A stretch of DNA of 64,000 nucleotides. It comes from Chloroflexi bacterium CFX4 (GTDB lineage: Bacteria > Chloroflexota > Anaerolineae > Aggregatilineales > UBA2796). Position 1 is the first letter of the stretch. Each line of letters starts with the position of its first letter. The DNA is taken from NCBI GenBank assembly GCA_021404685.1, contig QWHC01000011.1, positions 124,001 through 188,000 on the forward strand, in the 5' to 3' direction. The notes beneath the pieces are model-generated. The model was given only the letters and a program-made list of their open reading frames with translations. It did not search any database and was not told the origin of the DNA. Positions 17,355 through 25,324 of this stretch are shown here, in pieces. The translations under genes were made by a program, and so were the position numbers.

Positions 17355-18176
17355 CTAATCTGCCAGCAAGCGTTTTAGCAGCGGCACAAGATCAGGTGGG
17401 CAGGGTGGTGACTCAGCAGTATGTTGGAATAATATTTCCCACCACTTATCGCGTCCGAATTGCCCTAAAAATCTGTTCAGTTGCCGAACAACCACTTCGT
17501 TAAAGAAATCTTTGCCATCAATACAATGCGAATATTGATCGGTTGCCGTTTGGCTTTGTAATGCAACGAGGCGTTCTTCGTAGATTGGCAGCCAGCTTTC
17601 AGGGGCTAATTGTGCCTGCCACACTTCTAACTGGCGTTTTATCTTATCTTTACTGCTAACAGGCTTAGCCAACAGGCGGCGCGGAAAGCCTTCTTCACCA
17701 CGGCAGAACTGATGCGCGCCACGCTCATACAGCACGCCCGAAAGCGCGCCGTGCTGTATCCATACGGTGCGTTCAGCCTCAACCGATGTTTTGAAATTGC
17801 TCCCTTCAAGGCGTGTGCGCTGCGCTGGTGGCAACCTCGCCATTAAGTCATCAGGCGCAAGGATGAAGTTTTCAATCATGATGCGCGGCAAAAATAACAG
17901 GCGAGGATGCTTTTGCTGTAGGTCGGCAAGTTCTTCTTGTGTGCGCCAATCCCGATCCAAGATGCCCCAGATTATATAGTCTGTCCGTTGCACCTCTTTC
18001 AAAACCATTGACGTGCCGTCAGCGCGTTGGATAGCAAGCCGTGCGCGCCAATTTTGCCAGTGTCCATCGCGCTCACCTGCCGAAAGGAATGCTTCAAGGG
18101 CAACCTGATCATCTTTGCCTTCAACGGCTACGCCGTGCATCCCGCCCCGCAGCAGGTTTTGCCAGTCAATGCTCAT
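17355..18176 (-). CDS. AriB-like DUF4435 TOPRIM nuclease (PARIS-type effector)
   Basis: A 273-residue DUF4435 protein. The TOPRIM metal site is visible: Glu19 in VAVEGKDD, Asp74 and Asp76 in GILDRDW, and the family-typical Glu102 in RIMIENFIL. In the PARIS anti-phage system, AriB is a TOPRIM nuclease held by the AriA ATPase and released when phage anti-restriction proteins are sensed; in studied cases it cuts tRNA. Here the gene overlaps the upstream ATPase gene by ATGA, the same order (ATPase then DUF4435) as known PARIS loci. It ends 35 bases from the convergent TPR gene. DUF4435 also occurs in less studied ATPase pairs, so the exact trigger and target are open. Confidence 0.8.
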   Translation of the reverse strand: MSIDWQNLLRGGMHGVAVEGKDDQVALEAFLSAGERDGHWQNWRARLAIQRADGTSMVLKEVQRTDYIIWGILDRDWRTQEELADLQQKHPRLLFLPRIMIENFILAPDDLMARLPPAQRTRLEGSNFKTSVEAERTVWIQHGALSGVLYERGAHQFCRGEEGFPRRLLAKPVSSKDKIKRQLEVWQAQLAPESWLPIYEERLVALQSQTATDQYSHCIDGKDFFNEVVVRQLNRFLGQFGRDKWWEILFQHTAESPPCPPDLVPLLKRLLAD

Positions 18177-19273
18177 GCAGGATGACCTTCAAAATCCATC
18201 GCAAAGCGCTGCGAAGGTGCGTATTCCTGAGCGACAAGCTCAGCGTGTGATGTGATGATCAACTGCCCTTCTTTGTCTGCCACAAGGCGATTTAGTTCAT
18301 GGATTAGGGTGCGCTGCCACGAGCCGTGCATGTGCAAATCTGGCTCATCAATCAACACCACACCGCCTTGCATCAGCCAACGGCTGACCATGAAGATAAG
18401 CAACACCACTTGGCGCTCACCGGAACTAAGCGCCTCTAAAAAGTGTGTGGTGCGCGCCTTGCCACTCCCAACCTGCACAAGCAAGCGCAGATTGTCGTCG
18501 AAATCGGTCAGGCGTTTGCCGTTCTGCTCTAGAAAACGGTTGATGTGTGCGAGAGTCTGCTGAAAGCGTTCAGGGCTGCGAATTTTGTGATTGCGCAGCA
18601 TCGCCTCAATGTGGCTTTCGGCACGATCTGAAGCGCTATAGGTCACCAACCAGCGGTAGAGCGCTTCCGGTCCAGGTCTAGGGCGTGCTGTTGGGCGCAT
18701 GATCTGGCGCGTTTCAGCCTCTAAAAAGAGCAGGTTTGGCAAGCGCAGCATTTCATCAAACGCGCCCAATTGCAGGTATTCTGCCCAATTAGCAAGTTTG
18801 GCAAAATGATCAGACTCAGGTGTGCGGCTGAGTTTTGGTTTGCCGCGCTTGCCGCGCTGTTCACCGATTGAAAAAGAATCTGCCACAGCAGCTTCAATGA
18901 ATTTTGAGGCTTTCTCAGACCGCGTGATGTACAGCCAAATCGAGGGCAAGTTTAGCTCTGGTTTAGCGTGGTCAATCACATCAGGCATGGTGGAAAGCTG
19001 CAAATCACGCACCTCAACGGCGATTAATTCTGCTTCAGCCAGCACGCCGCGCTGATTGTGCTGAGATTCGCTAAGCGGCTTGCCGCGCCGCAGCCATTCA
19101 TCAAAGTTTTCCCAAAGCAGGGCAATGGCGCGCAAAATCGTGCTTTTACCGATGCCGTTCGGTCCGCTCAGCAGCACATTTCGCAGTGGGCTTTCCGTCC
19201 AGTTATCGTAAAAGGTCAGGTCATGATCAGGCACGCCCGGAATGCCCTCTAACACCACGCGATGGATGTACAT
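18173..19273 (-). CDS. AriA-like AAA/ABC-type ATPase (PARIS-type sensor)
   Basis: A 366-residue soluble ATPase of the AAA_15/AAA_21 (OLD/SMC-like) group. It has Walker A SGPNGIGKST (36-45), signature ALSSGERQ (281-288), Walker B VVLIDEPDLHMH (305-316) and the switch His343 in ITSHAEL. About 230 residues of mixed and partly coiled sequence lie between Walker A and the signature. With the DUF4435 gene directly downstream and overlapping by four bases, it matches AriA of PARIS, which forms the cage that senses phage inhibitors and holds AriB. It is shorter than I recall for described AriA proteins. AAGG lies seven bases before the ATG at 19273. It is divergent from the M23 peptidase gene. Confidence 0.8.
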   Translation of the reverse strand: MYIHRVVLEGIPGVPDHDLTFYDNWTESPLRNVLLSGPNGIGKSTILRAIALLWENFDEWLRRGKPLSESQHNQRGVLAEAELIAVEVRDLQLSTMPDVIDHAKPELNLPSIWLYITRSEKASKFIEAAVADSFSIGEQRGKRGKPKLSRTPESDHFAKLANWAEYLQLGAFDEMLRLPNLLFLEAETRQIMRPTARPRPGPEALYRWLVTYSASDRAESHIEAMLRNHKIRSPERFQQTLAHINRFLEQNGKRLTDFDDNLRLLVQVGSGKARTTHFLEALSSGERQVVLLIFMVSRWLMQGGVVLIDEPDLHMHGSWQRTLIHELNRLVADKEGQLIITSHAELVAQEYAPSQRFAMDFEGHPA

Positions 19274-19339
19274 ACTTTGCCTTCTAACGCTATTCCAAAA
19301 AGGCGATCTTCAAATTTATGCTGCACCTTAGCTTACCTA

Positions 19340-19348
19340 TGCTATACT
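19340..19348 (+). promoter_or_regulatory. extended -10 of the M23 peptidase gene
   Basis: TGCTATACT ends 36 bases before the ATG at 19385. No good -35 is visible, as expected for an extended -10 promoter. Confidence 0.55.
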
Positions 19349-19384
19349 CCCTCGTCAAGAGACCAGCACGAGGGATACAAACGC

Positions 19385-21091
19385 ATGAAACGCCGCCTTT
19401 TGGCGCTTGTGGTGGCAGCCTACACGCTCTTGGCAGCCTTGCCCAGCGCACCACACAGCGCCGCACAGACCACCAAGCCCTTCAGCTTACCCTTTAACAC
19501 GCCGCCCGGCCCCACCACATGGCTGCTTAGCCAGCAGTTCGGCAACACGATTGGCGCCTTTAACTATGGGCGCTATTGGTATGCCGGCGGGCAAAATTTG
19601 CACTTCGGCTTGGATTTTTGGGCAGCCTGCGGCACGCCCGTCCTAGCGATTGCTGATGGCGTCGTGGATCAGGTGGATAACTTCAGCTTTGGCTTAGAGC
19701 CACACAACCTGACCATCTTTCACCGCGAACTCGGCTATACGTCCGTCTATGGGCATTTGAACGCCAAACCAAGCCTGATGCGTGGGCAGCCAGTGCGGCG
19801 CGGCGATGTGATTGCCACAGTGGGCGACCCTGACCGCACCTGCCAATCGCGCCCGCACCTGCACCTTGAAATCCGCAGCGCGAACTATGGCGTGTCCTAC
19901 AATCCCATGCTGCTGATTGACGCCGAGTGGGAGACGCTTGCCAGCATTGGCTATCATCATTTCGGCGGCTTTGTGAAAGACCTCTACCGCCCGAACCGCT
20001 GGCAGAGCGCCTATGATCAGCCAAACGTAGATTTCAACGAGCGCCCGCTGAACGATTTTCGGCTGAGCTACCCGCCTTTGGCGCGCAATGCACCCTCACC
20101 GCTGACCCTGCCGCACTTTAACGCGCCGCCGCTTGGCGAAGGCTACGCCACACTGCGCCGCCTGACCGCCGACGGCTGCTGTGCGCTGCCCTTCTGGGCG
20201 CCGGACTCAAGCGCGGTCTACTATTACGATGGCGCGGATGGCGCCCTGGCAACGCGCTACGCCGTCAGCGTGAACGGCGAAGGCGCGCCGCAACCCGTTG
20301 GCGAAGCGCCACACCGCCTCTATTCGCCTGATGGTGTGTGGGAAATTGCTCAGATTGACGGGCGCACACGCACCACCAACCGCGTGAACGGCGCGTGGCG
20401 CGAAGTCTCCACCGGCGGCGCCTATCCGCAGTTTTCGCCAAACAGCACGCGCATCTTGTGGCATCGCCATCCGGCGGACAACATTCCCGGTGGCATTCCG
20501 CCGCTCACGGAAGTGTGGGTTGCCAACGCCGATGGCACAGGGCGCGATCTGCTTGGTACGCAACAAGGCGGCGCTGTTTTCTGGCTAGACGATGCGCGCA
20601 TCCTGGCGGTTGAGCCTGTCGGACGAACGCAGACCTTCAAGCTGTTCCTCTGGGCGCTGCAAACGCGCCAGAAAACGCTGCTGGCAGAGGTGAAAAATCT
20701 GCGCGGCGTGCAGATTGCGCCCGGTGGCGCAGTGTTGCTCTTTTACGCACCCTTCCAAGATGATCCTGCCCGCAGCGGCGTCTATGGCATGGTGACTCAG
20801 GCAGGCGCGCAACCGATCCTGCTACCATTCTTCGGCAGTTACCGCTGGCGTGATAGCAAGACGATCCTCTACCTGCTCTATGGCGCGAACGCCAGCCCGA
20901 TCCTCACCACCAACGGCGGGCAAATGCTCTTGGCAAGCTACGACGTGACGACGGGCGAACAGCGCATCCTCACCGATCCCGCGCAGCCTTTCCGCATTGC
21001 CAACGATGATTGGCACGTCTCGCCGGACGGACGGCACGTCGTCTTTTGGAATGCCGACGACTCTGCCCTGTGGCTGATCAGTTTGCCCTAA
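19385..21091 (+). CDS. exported M23 peptidase with C-terminal beta-propeller
   Basis: A 568-residue secreted protein. Residues 1-27 form a signal peptide (positive MKRR, hydrophobic core, AHSAAQ-like end). Residues 60-185 form an M23/LytM zinc endopeptidase domain with His73 and Asp77 in HFGLDFW and the HLHLE motif near 157-161, which acts on peptidoglycan cross-bridges. From about residue 240 there are repeats of the PD40/TolB beta-propeller type (WAPDSSAVYY, YSPDGVWEI, FSPNSTRILW, VSPDGRHVVFW). The fusion suggests cell-wall processing with a protein- or glycan-binding propeller. The ATG at 19385 starts the signal peptide; a longer frame from 19262 would overlap the divergent ATPase gene. 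Confidence 0.88.
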   Translation: MKRRLLALVVAAYTLLAALPSAPHSAAQTTKPFSLPFNTPPGPTTWLLSQQFGNTIGAFNYGRYWYAGGQNLHFGLDFWAACGTPVLAIADGVVDQVDNFSFGLEPHNLTIFHRELGYTSVYGHLNAKPSLMRGQPVRRGDVIATVGDPDRTCQSRPHLHLEIRSANYGVSYNPMLLIDAEWETLASIGYHHFGGFVKDLYRPNRWQSAYDQPNVDFNERPLNDFRLSYPPLARNAPSPLTLPHFNAPPLGEGYATLRRLTADGCCALPFWAPDSSAVYYYDGADGALATRYAVSVNGEGAPQPVGEAPHRLYSPDGVWEIAQIDGRTRTTNRVNGAWREVSTGGAYPQFSPNSTRILWHRHPADNIPGGIPPLTEVWVANADGTGRDLLGTQQGGAVFWLDDARILAVEPVGRTQTFKLFLWALQTRQKTLLAEVKNLRGVQIAPGGAVLLFYAPFQDDPARSGVYGMVTQAGAQPILLPFFGSYRWRDSKTILYLLYGANASPILTTNGGQMLLASYDVTTGEQRILTDPAQPFRIANDDWHVSPDGRHVVFWNADDSALWLISLP

Positions 21092-21251
21092 AAGCAGCAC
21101 GGCGCGCAGGTTCAGGCTACGCAAGCGGCACAAATTGCGCTAAAATGGGCGCTTTGTGTGCCGCTACCATCACGCCATACACCACACCGAAACGCTGACG
21201 ACCGTAGCGGCTATTGCTCAGATCATGCCTATTAACCAGTGAGATGCCGCA

Positions 21252-22745
21252 ATGACCACTGCTTCTGCGATCTTATCCGCAGCCCTGCTAATCAGCTTTC
21301 TGCCTGCGACCCTCTTGTTGTTTGCCTATGGCTTCAACCTCTATTATCTGATGGGCGTGGCGCTGTTCAACCGTCGGCGTCAGGCGGAACCGCCACTGAC
21401 CGAATATCCGCATATCACCGTACAACTGCCGCTCTATAATGAACGCTATGTGAGCCGCCGCATCATAGATGCTGCCGCCCAATTCGACTATCCCTCCAAC
21501 AGGCTGACCATCCAAGTGCTGGATGACTCTACCGATGAGACGCGCCAAATTGTGGCGGAGTGCGTTGCCTATTGGCGTGCGCGTGGTGTAGACGTTCAGC
21601 ATATTCACCGCACGGATCGGCACGGCTATAAGGCAGGCGCGCTTGCCTATGGCTTGGCGCTGACCGACAGCGAATACATCGCCATTTTCGACGCTGATTT
21701 TGTGCCGCCGCCGCATTTCCTCAAAGCGCTGCTGCCCAGCCTGCTGGCTGATCCCAAAGCTGCCTTTGTGCAGGCGCGCTGGGAACACCTCAACAACGCT
21801 GATTCATGGCTGACTCGTGTGCAGGCGATCTCGGTAGATAGCCACTTCAGCATTGAGCAAGACGGGCGCTTTCACAGCGGCTTCCCCTTCAATTTCAATG
21901 GCACAGCAGGCATTTGGCGGCGCGCTGCCATTGAGGACGCGCAAGGCTGGCAGGCGCGCACGCTGACCGAAGACCTTGACCTGAGCTACCGCGCATGGCT
22001 GAACGGCTGGCACGGCATCTACCGCAATCAGGTGAGCGCGCCGGCAGAACTGCCGCCGACCATGACTGCCTACAAACGCCAGCAGGCACGTTGGGCGCAG
22101 GGCAGCCTTGAATGTGCGCGCCTGCTCATCCCGAAGGTATGGCGCAGCGCCGCACCGTTGGGCAGCAAACTGCAAGCGACGGTGCATTTGCTCAGCTACA
22201 TGGTCAGCCCGACCATGGCGATCCTCGTGGTTGCCTATGTGCTGGCAAGCCTGCTGCTGCCGCGTGAGGTCTGGCTGAACTCGCCCATCATGCAATATGC
22301 CAACGCCATCGGACCGTTCACCTTTGCGCCGACGCTCTACCTGTTTCTTTCGCAGGTGCTGCTGAAGCGCGGCTGGCGCGCCTTTCCCAATGTGCTGCTT
22401 TTGCAGGTGGTGAGCAGCGGCTTGGCAATGACCATCTTACGGGCAGCCATCAAGGCGATCATCGGGCAGCGCGGCGAATTCCTCCGCACGCCAAAGTGGG
22501 GCGGCAGCGCGCTTGGCGCGAATCAGTATCATGTGCGGGCGGATATTGGCGCTCTGATTGACTTCATGTGGGGCGTGGTCTGCCTGCTGACTGCTTTCCT
22601 TGCCGCACAGCGCGGGCATACTTTCTTCGTGGTCTACGGCATGATGCTGTGCGTGGGCAGTTGGGCAGTTGCTTTTTGGACGGTGTTCCCTGATTTGAAG
22701 ATCGCAGTGACCAAAGTGCCGATCACTGCGCCAAGCACGAAGTAG
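21252..22745 (+). CDS. membrane glycosyltransferase family 2, cellulose-synthase-like
   Basis: A 497-residue processive-type GT2 enzyme. One N-terminal helix (about 8-38) is followed by a cytosolic GT-A domain with Asp91/Asp92 (VLDDSTDET), DAD at 147-149, TED at 239-241 and the QQARW motif at 277-281. This is the D,D,D,Q(Q/R)xxRW set. Four or five C-terminal helices follow from about residue 305. It resembles bacterial beta-glucan, glucomannan or glucosylceramide synthases of the CESA/CSLA type, which polymerise and often export the product. Donor and acceptor cannot be told from sequence. No PilZ domain and no cellulose operon partners are nearby. Confidence 0.9.
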   Translation: MTTASAILSAALLISFLPATLLLFAYGFNLYYLMGVALFNRRRQAEPPLTEYPHITVQLPLYNERYVSRRIIDAAAQFDYPSNRLTIQVLDDSTDETRQIVAECVAYWRARGVDVQHIHRTDRHGYKAGALAYGLALTDSEYIAIFDADFVPPPHFLKALLPSLLADPKAAFVQARWEHLNNADSWLTRVQAISVDSHFSIEQDGRFHSGFPFNFNGTAGIWRRAAIEDAQGWQARTLTEDLDLSYRAWLNGWHGIYRNQVSAPAELPPTMTAYKRQQARWAQGSLECARLLIPKVWRSAAPLGSKLQATVHLLSYMVSPTMAILVVAYVLASLLLPREVWLNSPIMQYANAIGPFTFAPTLYLFLSQVLLKRGWRAFPNVLLLQVVSSGLAMTILRAAIKAIIGQRGEFLRTPKWGGSALGANQYHVRADIGALIDFMWGVVCLLTAFLAAQRGHTFFVVYGMMLCVGSWAVAFWTVFPDLKIAVTKVPITAPSTK

Positions 22746-22885
22746 CGGGCGTGGTGCGCGCCCGCCGTGCGGTGCATGGAGACGCCCATCCAAACCTGCC
22801 CTTGCATCACGGGCGCGAATGGGCAACAATTGGCGGCGTGCTTATCCCTATCCGCCTTGCGTGTTCTGGAGGCAATGTAATCTGA

Positions 22886-23257
22886 ATGGGCAGCCGTATT
22901 CTAGTCGTTGAAGATAATCCTGATAACCGCATTCTGATCGCGGATGTGCTGGATTCGATGGATTATGAGGTCATCATCGCCACTGATGGCGAAGAAGGCG
23001 TGAAGAAAGCGAGCAGTGATCGCCCTGACCTGATCCTGATGGATATTTCTTTGCCACAGATGGACGGGCTAACTGCCACGCGCCACATCAAAGAGATGCC
23101 CGAACTGAAGCACATTCCGATCATCGCGCTGACGGCACACGCCATGGTGGGTGATCGTGAGCGTGCGCTGGAGGCAGGCTGCGATGATTACGTCTCAAAG
23201 CCGATAGACCTGAAAGAACTTGCCACCAAACTGACCCACTTCCTAGGGCAAGCCTAG
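22886..23257 (+). CDS. stand-alone receiver protein (CheY/DivK-like)
   Basis: A 123-residue receiver domain: Glu9/Asp10 in VVEDNPDN, phospho-acceptor Asp53 (LILMDISLP), switch Thr83 (ALTAHAM) and Lys105 (VSKPIDL). The VVEDN...LTAHAM pattern is that of DivK-like and phosphorelay receivers. The ribosome binding site GGAGG at 22868-22872 is followed first by ATGTAA (22875-22880), a start codon directly followed by a stop, and only then by the real ATG at 22886. The next gene starts six bases after its stop, so the two are co-transcribed. Confidence 0.92.
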   Translation: MGSRILVVEDNPDNRILIADVLDSMDYEVIIATDGEEGVKKASSDRPDLILMDISLPQMDGLTATRHIKEMPELKHIPIIALTAHAMVGDRERALEAGCDDYVSKPIDLKELATKLTHFLGQA

Positions 23258-23263
23258 CCTGCC

Positions 23264-24001
23264 ATGAGCCTGCCTGTTCCCTACCCTGAACATGACCTTG
23301 AGAAGGCGGGCTACGGCACAGGGCGCGATGAAAACAGCCTGCGTAACCTGCTGTGCCACATGGGCAGGCAGCTCCATGAAGCAGGTTGGCTCAGCGGAGT
23401 CTCCGGCAGCCTTAGCGCACGCCTCGATGCGACTCATTTGCTGATCACGCCGCCAAATCTTGCCAAAGGCTTTTTGCAGCCCGAGCAAATCCTAAAGGCA
23501 GCCCTTGCCGATGAGTCCGAGACGTCAAGTGCTGAGGAACGTCTGCTGCACACAGCCTGTTACCGCCAGCGGGCAGATTTGCACGGCATTTTGTTTGCCA
23601 CACCGCCACACGCGCTTGCCCTCACCCTTGCCAATATCAGTATGCGTTCGTGCGTGCTGCCAGAGGCAGTGATCCTGCTCGGCTTGGTGCCAACGGCTGC
23701 CTATAGCGCGCCCTACAGCGCCGAACAGCGCGAGGCAGTGCGCTTGCTCATCGCAGAGCATGACGCGCTGCTGATCGCCCACAACGGCGCACTGACCGCT
23801 GGCGCAGACCTCTGGCAAGCATTTCTGCGGATGGAAGTGCTGGAACACACAGCCCGCGTGCTGCACCACACCGCGCAGCTTGCGCCGATCCCAACGCTGC
23901 CGCCGCACGAAGTGGCACGCCTGCTCACCATTCGGCAGCAGCGCGGCTATTGGCGGCAAGGCGATGCAGCGCGCTTCTGCGAGATGTGCGGGGTGTGCTG
24001 A
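23264..24001 (+). CDS. class II aldolase/adducin-like protein lacking the zinc ligands
   Basis: A 245-residue protein with the class II aldolase/adducin fold: the phosphate-loop region GVSGSLSAR (45-53, for the usual GNxSxR), the acidic region SSAEERLLHTACYRQRADL and an AHNGAL motif (172-177). In active family members such as FucA and AraD, zinc is held by the two His of an HTHPP-type motif and the His of NHG. Here the first motif reads LFATPPHA (110-117) and the second has His and Asn swapped (HNG). The catalytic metal site therefore appears lost. It probably binds a ligand or partner rather than acting as an aldolase. It follows the receiver gene by six bases, which suggests a joint role. 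Confidence 0.78.
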   Translation: MSLPVPYPEHDLEKAGYGTGRDENSLRNLLCHMGRQLHEAGWLSGVSGSLSARLDATHLLITPPNLAKGFLQPEQILKAALADESETSSAEERLLHTACYRQRADLHGILFATPPHALALTLANISMRSCVLPEAVILLGLVPTAAYSAPYSAEQREAVRLLIAEHDALLIAHNGALTAGADLWQAFLRMEVLEHTARVLHHTAQLAPIPTLPPHEVARLLTIRQQRGYWRQGDAARFCEMCGVC

Positions 24002-24025
24002 ACCAGGCGCGTTTGGTGCGGCCGC

Positions 24026-25237
24026 CTAACCACAATTCGACCAACCGCGTAACAAGCTGCGCTTTGCCGCTAAGCGGCGCACCTCTGTCCCATCGGCAAG
24101 CAAGATTTGCAACTGCGGATTAACCATGCCTTCCGGCACGAACAGCCGCGCCAACTGAACTCCATCAGGCGACCAGGCGAAGGCATTACCCTGACCACGC
24201 GGCAGCAAGCGCGGCACGCCCTCACGCACACCGACGTAAACGCGGCGCTCCACTGAAACGACCATCGCGCTGCCGTTCGGCGCGGCAAGGAAGTAGTCAG
24301 GCTTCAGGCGCAAGAAGGCGGGCAAACTGAATACACTATGGTGCGCGCCACCCTGCGGATCAGCCACACCCACCTGCCAGCGGTCGGCTTGCCTGCCCAC
24401 ATAGGCAAGCTGACCATCCGCCTGCCAAAGGACGGCATAGATAGCGTTTAGCCCGCTAACCTCATGCACGGCGCTGCCATCGGTATGCACGATTAAAAGG
24501 CGCGTGGCAGACTCAACGCCGTTCAGCACAGCGGCGAAGCGATCATCAGGTGACCACCACCAACGGTAGAAGGTGTTGTCCACCATCAAGCGGCGCGCAT
24601 TCTGACCGTCTAAATCCATCAGATCGAGCGCAACTTCTTTTTGCGAAAGGCGGTAAGGCACCAAGACGCGCTTACGCTCGCCGCCAAGTGTATCGCTGGT
24701 GAACTGTCCGCCCGTCCACACACGGCGGCGCACGACCGCATACTGCTGTGTGGCAAGGTCTAGGGCAAGCAGCGTGGCGTAGTTTTCGCCGTAGCGCCGT
24801 TCGATGAGGACGGCTCGCGCACCATCCGCCGACCAGCCCACAAAACGGTAGTTGGCGTTCGGCGTGATGAACTGCCTGCCATCTGCATACAGCACGCCAT
24901 AGAAGCCGCGTGAGATGCTCTCTAGCAAGGTGACATTGCCGTGCGGCGCGTTGTGAAGCTGGCTATCAGGCGGCAAATCAGGCAGATCGGCGGCGGTGAG
25001 TTCGGGGAGCTGAACGGCGGTGCTTTCGGCAATGTGGCGCAGGGGCGGCTTGGCGCGCTTATCAGGGGCAAAAATGCCCAGTTGCGTATCTAGCACCCAA
25101 GCACGGTTAAGCCAATCTGAAAGGTGCAGGCACACATAGCCTGTTGTGGCACTGGCAGACGCAAGCAATCTCAGGCTGCCCATTAGCAGCGCACAACAGA
25201 CCGAGCAACCCACCACAAGCCTAATTAAGCGTCGCAT
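24026..25237 (-). CDS. exported beta-propeller (PD40/TolB-like) protein
   Basis: A 403-residue protein with an N-terminal signal sequence or anchor (MRRLIRLVVGCSVCCALLMG). The rest is beta-rich, with propeller-type repeats (WSADGARAVLIE, WSPDDRFAAVLNG, LWQADGQLAYVG, WSPDGVQLARLF). Such domains bind proteins or sugars outside the cytoplasmic membrane. A lipobox-like Cys is possible in the signal region but not clear. It is convergent with the aldolase-like gene. The extended -10 TGCTATACT lies only eight bases before the ATG, so the transcript may be leaderless or nearly so. Confidence 0.75.
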   Translation of the reverse strand: MRRLIRLVVGCSVCCALLMGSLRLLASASATTGYVCLHLSDWLNRAWVLDTQLGIFAPDKRAKPPLRHIAESTAVQLPELTAADLPDLPPDSQLHNAPHGNVTLLESISRGFYGVLYADGRQFITPNANYRFVGWSADGARAVLIERRYGENYATLLALDLATQQYAVVRRRVWTGGQFTSDTLGGERKRVLVPYRLSQKEVALDLMDLDGQNARRLMVDNTFYRWWWSPDDRFAAVLNGVESATRLLIVHTDGSAVHEVSGLNAIYAVLWQADGQLAYVGRQADRWQVGVADPQGGAHHSVFSLPAFLRLKPDYFLAAPNGSAMVVSVERRVYVGVREGVPRLLPRGQGNAFAWSPDGVQLARLFVPEGMVNPQLQILLADGTEVRRLAAKRSLLRGWSNCG

Positions 25238-25245
25238 GGTGTTCT

Positions 25246-25254
25246 AGTATAGCA
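25246..25254 (-). promoter_or_regulatory. extended -10 directly before a start codon
   Basis: Minus-strand TGCTATACT with the hexamer at 25246-25251; eight bases separate it from the ATG at 25235-25237. Transcription starting the usual seven or so bases downstream would begin at or next to the start codon. No ribosome binding site is visible. Confidence 0.5.
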
Positions 25255-25277
25255 CACTTGAAAATCGGCGTGCCGGT

Positions 25278-25297
25278 GGGCGGGAATCATCCCGCCC
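25278..25297. repeat. REP-like GGGCGGG hairpin after citrate synthase
   Basis: GGGCGGG and CCCGCCC arms around a 6-base loop, 28 bases past the citrate synthase stop. The same arms occur at 31966, 35163 and 62801, always between genes. Confidence 0.7.
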
Positions 25298-25324
25298 TTT
25301 CGCATTCAAGAGAATTACTACGCC

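Noticed and set aside
14018-19273. Mobile element carrying the defence genes
   Set aside because: I see no integrase, transposase, direct-repeat ends or tRNA boundary, and base composition does not change sharply. Transfer is possible but not shown.
22886-24001. Fuculose-phosphate aldolase or ribulose-phosphate epimerase function for the gene after the receiver
   Set aside because: The zinc-binding His motifs needed for these activities are absent.
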